Of a DNA stretch of 64,000 bases, positions 59,016 to 64,000 are shown piece after piece. Numbering within the stretch: position 1 is the first letter of the stretch; each line of letters opens with the position of its first letter. The DNA comes from Pyruvatibacter sp. GTDB taxonomy: Bacteria; Pseudomonadota; Alphaproteobacteria; CGMCC-115125. The stretch lies in contig NZ_JAVJSC010000003.1 of assembly GCF_040219635.1 (NCBI RefSeq), positions 382,501-446,500 of the forward strand. The letters run 5' to 3'. Made by a program: the position numbers and the translations under genes. A model generated the notes under the pieces. The model saw only the letters and a list, made by a program, of their open reading frames with translations, had not been told where the DNA came from and ran no database searches.

Positions 59016-59393
59016 ATGAGCCAGCCAACACACCTCACTGTTGTCTCCACACAGCAGCCGCAAACCACCCGCAAGCCCAACGCACCGAAAACCGTTTTCT
59101 GGGACCGGCGCGAGCTTGACGCGATCCTCAACATATACGGCAGACGCGTGGCCGCAGGCGACTGGCGCGACTATGCCATGAGCGGCCTCAAGGATGTGGC
59201 GGTTTTCTCGGTCTATCGCCGCACCAGCGAAATACCGCTGTATCGCATCGAAAAACGCCCCAAACTGCGTAACCGTCAGGGGGCCTACGCGGTGATTGCA
59301 GCCTCCGGCCTGATTTTGAAGCGCGGCCACGAGCTGAAGCAGGTATTGAAAGTGCTTGAGCCCAAGCAGCTTTCGCTCGTTACCGACGTTTAG
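59016..59393 (+). CDS. DUF2794 family protein
   Basis: A 125-residue protein of the alphaproteobacterial DUF2794 family. After a variable start, KTVFWDRRELDAILNIYGRRVAAGDWRDYAMSGLKDVAVFSVYRRTSEIPLYRIEKRPKLRNRQGAYAVIAASGLILKRG is the conserved body. It is small, basic and soluble. The function is unknown; its near-universal presence in the class suggests a housekeeping role. It overlaps the convergent antiporter gene by 14 bp at the C-terminus. Confidence 0.9.
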   Translation: MSQPTHLTVVSTQQPQTTRKPNAPKTVFWDRRELDAILNIYGRRVAAGDWRDYAMSGLKDVAVFSVYRRTSEIPLYRIEKRPKLRNRQGAYAVIAASGLILKRGHELKQVLKVLEPKQLSLVTDV

Positions 59394-60606
59394 AGCCCAG
59401 CAACGCGCTCAGCGCCAGCGGGGCCACAAGCGTTGTGACGATTGCCATCAGCACCAGCGCAGACGGCAGCGCCTGCACGATCGGGTCGTCGGCACCAAAC
59501 AAAAACAGCCCGCTTTCAACGGCAATGGCAATCACCACCAGTTCCACCGCGCCGCGCGAACTCATGCCAAAACCGATGGCGGACGCCTCACGGGTGGAAA
59601 AACCCGCCAGCCGTGCCGGCACGCCTGCGCCCAGCAACTTGCCCGCGATGGCAAGCGCTATCAGCGCTACCAAAAACACCGGCGCGTGGGTGATGGCAGT
59701 GAGGTCCACGGCCAGGCCGATGGACGCGAAAAATACCGGCCCGAAGAAACCGGCCGTGATGCCGCCGACCACCAGCCGCATCTCGTTGTAATGGCGCGGG
59801 CCGACGCGGCTTGGCTCAAAAAACAGCCCCGCCATGAATACCCCGACGATCCAGTGCATACCCAGGACCTCAGCGAGCACGCCGTAGGCCAGCGCCACCG
59901 CCATGACAATCGCAAACTCCGCCGAGGCGATTTTCAGCACCTGCATGTAGCGCGACAGCCGGGGATAGATGTGCACCCCGATAAGCCCGGTGATGAGAAA
60001 AAACGCGCCCGCCTTAACCAGCATCAACGCCAGTTCGCCGATCGATGGCATGTGCCCGCCCTCAATCAGGGCCGTGATGATCGCCAGCAGCATCAGCCCG
60101 ATCACATCGTCAAATATCGCGGCAGCCACCATCGTCTGCCCGACACGGGTGTTCAGCAGGCCCAGTTCCGCAAGCACCCGCACCGTGGTGGGAATGGCGG
60201 TAATCGCCAGCGCCACGCCCACAAAGCCCGCCTGCACACCGCGCATGTCTGACGGCGGCAGAAACTCCCATGCCAGCCATGTGCCCGCCCCCAGCGGCAC
60301 CAGCGCACCGCCCGCCGCCACTACGAACGATACCGAACTGTGCGATGCAATGGAGCGCGGCTGCATGTCGATACCTGCCGACAGCAACAAAAAGAAGATG
60401 CCGGCCTGCGCCACCATCTCAATCATCTCGGTGTGAAAAAGATCAGGCAGCAGCGGCACGGCACTGCCCAGATACACCAGCGTGATGCCCAGAACGATGC
60501 CGGCCAGCAATTCGCCCACAGCGGCGGGCTGACCAAACCGCTCAGCCCCTTCACCCACCAGCCGGGCGAACACAAAAACAATGAAAAGTCCGGCGAGCGC
60601 TTCCAT
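59380..60606 (-). CDS. Kef-type cation/proton antiporter
   Basis: A 408-residue CPA2-family membrane protein with about 12 spans and no C-terminal TrkA-N domain, so it is a short form. EALAGLFIVFVFARLVGEGAERFGQPAAVGELLAGIVLGITLVYLG is the start. AGIDMQP, VGVALAITAIPTTVRVLAELGLLNTRVGQTMVAAAIFDDVIGLMLLAIITAL (with the ion-binding DD) and MSSRGAVELVVIAIAVESGL are family motifs. It exchanges K+ or Na+ for protons. The gene is alone, overlapping the DUF2794 gene end to end. Confidence 0.9.
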   Translation of the reverse strand: MEALAGLFIVFVFARLVGEGAERFGQPAAVGELLAGIVLGITLVYLGSAVPLLPDLFHTEMIEMVAQAGIFFLLLSAGIDMQPRSIASHSSVSFVVAAGGALVPLGAGTWLAWEFLPPSDMRGVQAGFVGVALAITAIPTTVRVLAELGLLNTRVGQTMVAAAIFDDVIGLMLLAIITALIEGGHMPSIGELALMLVKAGAFFLITGLIGVHIYPRLSRYMQVLKIASAEFAIVMAVALAYGVLAEVLGMHWIVGVFMAGLFFEPSRVGPRHYNEMRLVVGGITAGFFGPVFFASIGLAVDLTAITHAPVFLVALIALAIAGKLLGAGVPARLAGFSTREASAIGFGMSSRGAVELVVIAIAVESGLFLFGADDPIVQALPSALVLMAIVTTLVAPLALSALLGSKRR

Positions 60607-60681
60607 GGGGCCTGCTTTTTGTTGTGGCTCAGGCCATCAGCTTACCCCCAACGCCACCCGGCACAAGGCAGATGGCCGCAC

Positions 60682-60717
60682 AAAAAAACCCCCGGACGCG
60701 CAATGCATCCGGGGGTT
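60682..60717 (-). terminator. Intrinsic terminator of the Bax inhibitor-1 family gene
   Basis: A 10-bp stem AACCCCCGGA/TCCGGGGGTT with an 11-nt loop, followed by a T tract on the minus strand. It lies about 27 bp after the stop codon. Confidence 0.9.
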
Positions 60718-60743
60718 GATCTGTTTGCCGTTAGCGGCAAGCG

Positions 60744-61463
60744 CTATTCGCGGTTTCCAAACAACTGCATCAGCATAATGAACAGATTGATGAAGTCGAG
60801 GTACAGCCGCAGGGCACCCATGATGGCCTTGCGGCCTGAGACAGTGCCGTCGTCATTGACGTCATACATCTCTTTGATCTGCTGGGTGTCATAGGCGGTA
60901 AGGCCTGCGAACACGAGCACACCAATCACCGAGATGGCGAACTGAAGCGCCGATGAGGCGAGGAAAATGTTCACGATCATCGCGATGATGATGCCGATCA
61001 GGCCCATGAACAGGAACGAGCCCCAGCCGGAGATGTCGCGCTTGGTTGTGTAGCCCCACAGGCTGAGCGAACCGAACATGGCTGACGTGATCAGGAAGAC
61101 CTGCACAACGCTTGCGCCAGTGAACGCCAGCAGAATGTAGGAGAGCGACAGGCCCATGAGGGCCGCAAAGGCCCAGAAGGAAATCTGCGCCGTGCCGACA
61201 CTCATCTTGTGAATGCGGAACGACAAAAAGAACACCATGCCGAGCGGAGCAAGCATCACCACCCAGATCAGCGGTGTCTGCGCAATGGACATGTACAGCC
61301 CGCTTGCCGCGGCGAAATAGGCCACGACAGCAGACAGCAGCACGCCACCGGCCATATAGTTGTAAACCCGCAGCATGTAGCTGCGCAGGCCGGCGTCGAT
61401 GTCAGCAGCGTGGGCTGCCGTCGCGCCTCGGCTACGAAGAACTTCGCTATCGTAGTCAGCCAT
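60744..61463 (-). CDS. Bax inhibitor-1/YccA family membrane protein
   Basis: A 239-residue protein with seven spans. YMLRVYNYMAGGVLLSAVVAYFAA opens the domain, and GLSLSYILLAFTGASVVQVFLITSAMFGSLSLWGYTTKRDISGWGSFLFMGLIGIIIAMIVNIFL and VLVFAGLTAYDTQQIKEMYD follow, with the conserved Asp pair of the family. Relatives modulate membrane proteases (YccA and FtsH in E. coli) or ion leak. It is monocistronic with a strong terminator. The thioesterase gene diverges from it. Confidence 0.93.
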   Translation of the reverse strand: MADYDSEVLRSRGATAAHAADIDAGLRSYMLRVYNYMAGGVLLSAVVAYFAAASGLYMSIAQTPLIWVVMLAPLGMVFFLSFRIHKMSVGTAQISFWAFAALMGLSLSYILLAFTGASVVQVFLITSAMFGSLSLWGYTTKRDISGWGSFLFMGLIGIIIAMIVNIFLASSALQFAISVIGVLVFAGLTAYDTQQIKEMYDVNDDGTVSGRKAIMGALRLYLDFINLFIMLMQLFGNRE

Positions 61464-61569
61464 GATGTGTTTGGTCCTCTACCTAGGGATCAGGGAATTA
61501 TCAGCACATAATATCGGTTGGAATTGCGCCGTATTCAAGGCCAATCGGACACCTCAGAGGGCATTTTCG

Positions 61570-62004
61570 TTGACACTTCAAACACTTAAAATGGATGTGG
61601 TTACTCTCAACACGTTTTTGGACGGCGCATTCCCGCATTGGGGCGGTGACGGCGGCACCAGGGTTGTTGAGGCAACGCACACCGGCGTGATCTGCCGCCT
61701 GCCGTTCAATGAGGCTCAGCTACGCCCCGGCGGCACGGTCTCAGGCCCCACGCTTATGGGCCTTGCCGACGCCACCATGTACGCCGCCGTATTGTCACGC
61801 ATCGGCCCGGTGGCGCTGGCCGTCACCACAAACCTCACCATCAACTTCATGCGCAAGCCGGAGCCGCGCGCCACGGTGGCGACGTGCCGACTGCTGAAAC
61901 TGGGCAAGCGTCTGGCCGTCGGGGAAGTAGCGATTACGAGTGAAGGCGAAACGGATCTGGTGGCGCACGCCACCGTGACGTATTCGATTCCGCCGCACGG
62001 TTAA
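61570..62004 (+). CDS. PaaI-family acyl-CoA thioesterase
   Basis: A 144-residue single hot-dog protein. GGTVSGPTLMGLADATMYAAVLSRIGPVALAVTTNLTINFMRKPEPRATVATCRLLKLGKRLAVGEVAI is the family core, with the catalytic Asp in LADATMY. The start is a TTG at 61570 with AGAGGG 8 bases upstream; an ATG at 61591 lacks one. The substrate is some acyl- or aryl-CoA. It is divergent from the Bax inhibitor gene. Confidence 0.82.
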   Translation: MTLQTLKMDVVTLNTFLDGAFPHWGGDGGTRVVEATHTGVICRLPFNEAQLRPGGTVSGPTLMGLADATMYAAVLSRIGPVALAVTTNLTINFMRKPEPRATVATCRLLKLGKRLAVGEVAITSEGETDLVAHATVTYSIPPHG

Positions 62005-62037
62005 GACACACGGCAATGCATCAGCAAACCACTCTGG

Positions 62038-62058
62038 ACCCCGGATCAGGTCCGGGGT
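62038..62058. repeat. Dispersed palindrome, TCAGG loop
   Basis: Arms ACCCCGGA/TCCGGGGT around TCAGG. It lies between the thioesterase stop and the permease stop and may serve as a bidirectional stem. Confidence 0.75.
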
Positions 62059-62089
62059 GACACGGTATTTGGCGCTAACACTGCGACAT

Positions 62090-64000
62090 CTACTCGGAGC
62101 GCAAAATCGGCGCGGCCTTGCGGCTGAGTGCTGACCATGTGCCCACAAGGCCAAAGCCCATGGTGATGACCGTGGCCCCGATAACCGTCACGCCCAGTGT
62201 CACCGGCAGGAAAATCCATTCCGCCTGCATCACCTGCGTAATAACCAGATAAGCCGCCAGCGTGCCCGCACTCGCCGCAATCACTGCGGTGCCGAACCCA
62301 AGCAGAGCATATTCCAGCGCATACGCCCCCAGCACACGGGCGCGCGTAGCGCCCAACACCTTGAGCACGACCGAGTCATACACCCGGTGCCTGTGACCGG
62401 CGGCCATGGCCCCCGCAAGCACCAGAATGCCCGCAATGATGGTGACAATGCTCGTGGCGCGCACCGCCAGCACCAGATCTTCCAGCAACGCTGAAATGGA
62501 GCTGATGGCTTCCTTCATGCGGATGGACGTGACGTTGGGAAACGCATCCGTCACCTCGCGCTGCAGCGCCAGTTCGCCTTGTTCTTCCATGGTCACCGTG
62601 GACAAAATCGTTTGCGGCGCATTGTCGAGAACGCCGGGCGAAAACACCAAAATGAAATTGATGCCGCCGGTCTGCCATGTCACGTCGCGCAATGATGCAA
62701 TTTCAGCGGTGATCTCGCGCCCCAGAACATCAATGGTCAGCGTATCGCCAATGCCGATGCCCCATCCTTCAGCAAGGTCGCGGGTGAACGACACAAGTGG
62801 GGGCCCCGTATAATCTTCAGGCCACCACTCGCCTGCGGTTATTTCAGAACCGGCAGGTAGCGCTGCTGAATACGTGAAGCCACGGTCGCCACGCAGCGCC
62901 CATCGCGTGTCCGGCGTCGCCTCAACGTCGTTGGCGCTGACCCCGTTCACCGCAGTAATCGGTCCACGGATCATTGCCACCTGATTGACGTTTGTAACGC
63001 CCTGTGTGCGATCCAGAATATCGTTGAAGCCCGCAACCTGACCCTTTTGCAGATCCAGGAAAAAGAACGACGGCGCGCGCTCTGGAAGCTGCGTCGCCAC
63101 CTGCCGGGTAATGTTGCCGTCAATCAGCGAGATCGACACCAGCAGCGTCAGCCCCAGACCAAGCGACAGCACCACGGAAGATGTGGGCGCGCCGGGCCGA
63201 TAAAGGTTGGCAAGCGCAATGCGCAGCGACGGCATTTTGGGCCGCCCGACTTTTTTCGCCGCCCACATCAACGCTTCCGCCGTCAGCAGCAGCACACCAA
63301 AACTCAGCGCCGTGCCGACCAGAAACCACACCGCAAACATGCGCTGATAGTCTTCGGTCAGCGCAACAGCCAGTACCGCCAGCATGGCCAGCGCGCCCAG
63401 CGTCAGCACCACATAGAACGGGCGCGGCCAACGGCTGGCGGGCGCAACAATATCGCGGAACAAACCAGCAGCGGGAATATCGCGCGCCCGCGCCAAAGGC
63501 CACACGGCAAACGCAATGGCTGTGACGATGCCGTAAACGGCCGCGAGCACCAGCGGCCCCCAATGGACGGCAAACTCAGTGGGCACCGGCAGCAACTCAG
63601 CCAGCGACGCCTGCGCAATCATCGGCACCACGGCTCCGATCGCCAGACCGAACGCCACCCCCACCAGCGCAATCGCCATGACTTGCAAAAAATAAATCTG
63701 GAAAATCAGCCCGCCCGGTGCACCCAGACATTTGAAGGTCGCAATGACTTCGCGTTTCTTGTCGATGTAGCTCTTGATCGCATTGCCCACGCCAACACCG
63801 CCGACAATGAGCGCTGTCAGGCCAACGAGCGTCAAAAACAAAGCAACCTGCCCCACCGTGCGGCGAATGCCCGGTGCCGAGTTGGAACGATCACGAATGC
63901 GCCAACCTGACTCAGGCAGTGCGGCTTTTGTGTCCTCCACAAACTGCACCACCGCTTCGTTGGTTTGTTCGCCCGGCGGCAACCGCAACCGGTATTCGTA
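62090..64000 (-). CDS. FtsX-type ABC transporter permease (YbbP-like), N-terminus outside window
   Basis: The reverse strand is open from 62090 to the window edge (about 636 codons); the start and first part are missing. Two FtsX-like blocks are seen. One is near the left of the protein (VGQVALFLTLVGLTALIVGGVGVGNAIKSYIDKKREVIATFKCLGA...IYFLQVMAIALVG) and one at the C-terminus (GILVLAGAMAAGHRHRVYDSVVLKVLGATRARVLGAYALEYALLG). This duplicated layout matches YbbP of the YbbA/YbbP pair, linked to esterase/lipase or envelope functions. A YbbA-type ATPase would be expected just beyond the edge. Confidence 0.9.
   Translation of the reverse strand, partial: YEYRLRLPPGEQTNEAVVQFVEDTKAALPESGWRIRDRSNSAPGIRRTVGQVALFLTLVGLTALIVGGVGVGNAIKSYIDKKREVIATFKCLGAPGGLIFQIYFLQVMAIALVGVAFGLAIGAVVPMIAQASLAELLPVPTEFAVHWGPLVLAAVYGIVTAIAFAVWPLARARDIPAAGLFRDIVAPASRWPRPFYVVLTLGALAMLAVLAVALTEDYQRMFAVWFLVGTALSFGVLLLTAEALMWAAKKVGRPKMPSLRIALANLYRPGAPTSSVVLSLGLGLTLLVSISLIDGNITRQVATQLPERAPSFFFLDLQKGQVAGFNDILDRTQGVTNVNQVAMIRGPITAVNGVSANDVEATPDTRWALRGDRGFTYSAALPAGSEITAGEWWPEDYTGPPLVSFTRDLAEGWGIGIGDTLTIDVLGREITAEIASLRDVTWQTGGINFILVFSPGVLDNAPQTILSTVTMEEQGELALQREVTDAFPNVTSIRMKEAISSISALLEDLVLAVRATSIVTIIAGILVLAGAMAAGHRHRVYDSVVLKVLGATRARVLGAYALEYALLGFGTAVIAASAGTLAAYLVITQVMQAEWIFLPVTLGVTVIGATVITMGFGLVGTWSALSRKAAPILRSE

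Overview
The window reads as a GC-rich (about 60% by eye) chromosome segment of an alphaproteobacterium. Order Hyphomicrobiales/Rhizobiales or a close relative is likely, but the species cannot be named from sequence alone. The evidence is the gene content and order: mdh-sucCD-sucA and sdhCDAB, a cytochrome c maturation cluster beside acnA, the chain ffh-rpsP-rimM-trmD-rplS next to dapF-mtaB-ftsY-yciB, an alphaproteobacterial DUF2794 protein, mesaconyl-CoA hydratase, and many short GC-rich palindromes of a type common in this class. No rRNA, tRNA, CRISPR array, insertion sequence, integrase or phage gene was found. Two genes run off the ends: sucA on the left and an FtsX-type permease on the right.

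Layout. 1-5 kb: TCA-cycle genes sucA (partial), sucD, sucC and mdh, all on the minus strand. 5-13 kb: a lipoprotein, the AFG1/ZapE-type ATPase, an enoyl-CoA hydratase and mmsA (acyl-CoA and valine catabolism), an arsenic operon (arsR, a small protein ending in a Cys pair, thioredoxin-type arsC, AqpS-like channel), a small membrane protein and a VOC protein. 13-17 kb: sdhCDAB. 17-20.4 kb: a secreted protein, mesaconyl-CoA hydratase plus a CitE-like lyase (ethylmalonyl-CoA pathway type), and a pyridoxal kinase. 20.4-24.2 kb: an ammonium transporter fused to a histidine kinase, then a TetR regulator overlapping a PhyH-type dioxygenase. 24.2-31 kb: asd, two paralogous small lipoproteins, leuB, a 960-bp non-coding gap, leuD, a HEPN-like membrane protein inserted between leuD and leuC, and leuC.

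31-35 kb: translation and secretion operon ffh-rpsP-rimM-trmD-rplS. 35-38 kb: a structured GC-rich stretch, an AT-rich islet with a 58-residue ORF, and three accessory genes. 38-42 kb: dapF-mtaB-ftsY-yciB. 42-45.6 kb: accessory genes (DUF2332, Nudix, a MarR regulator with a histone-H1-like tail, a small hypothetical). 45.6-52.4 kb: ccmABCDG, an enoyl-CoA hydratase and acnA. 52.4-58.2 kb: a DUF1223 protein and a four-gene gliding-type ABC system. 58.2-64 kb: a non-coding stretch with a candidate small RNA, DUF2794, a Kef-type antiporter, a Bax-inhibitor-1 family protein, a thioesterase and the permease.

Most of the window is a conserved housekeeping backbone (TCA cycle, leucine and lysine/DAP synthesis, SRP, heme delivery). 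The accessory material sits at gaps in that backbone. The observations most worth following up are the Amt-histidine kinase fusion, the ars operon with its C-terminal Cys-Cys peptide, the HEPN-like protein inside the leu genes, the AT-rich islet with two mutually exclusive hairpins over a ribosome binding site, the candidate small RNA near 58.7 kb, and a dispersed palindrome family whose arms covary around an almost constant 5-nt loop.
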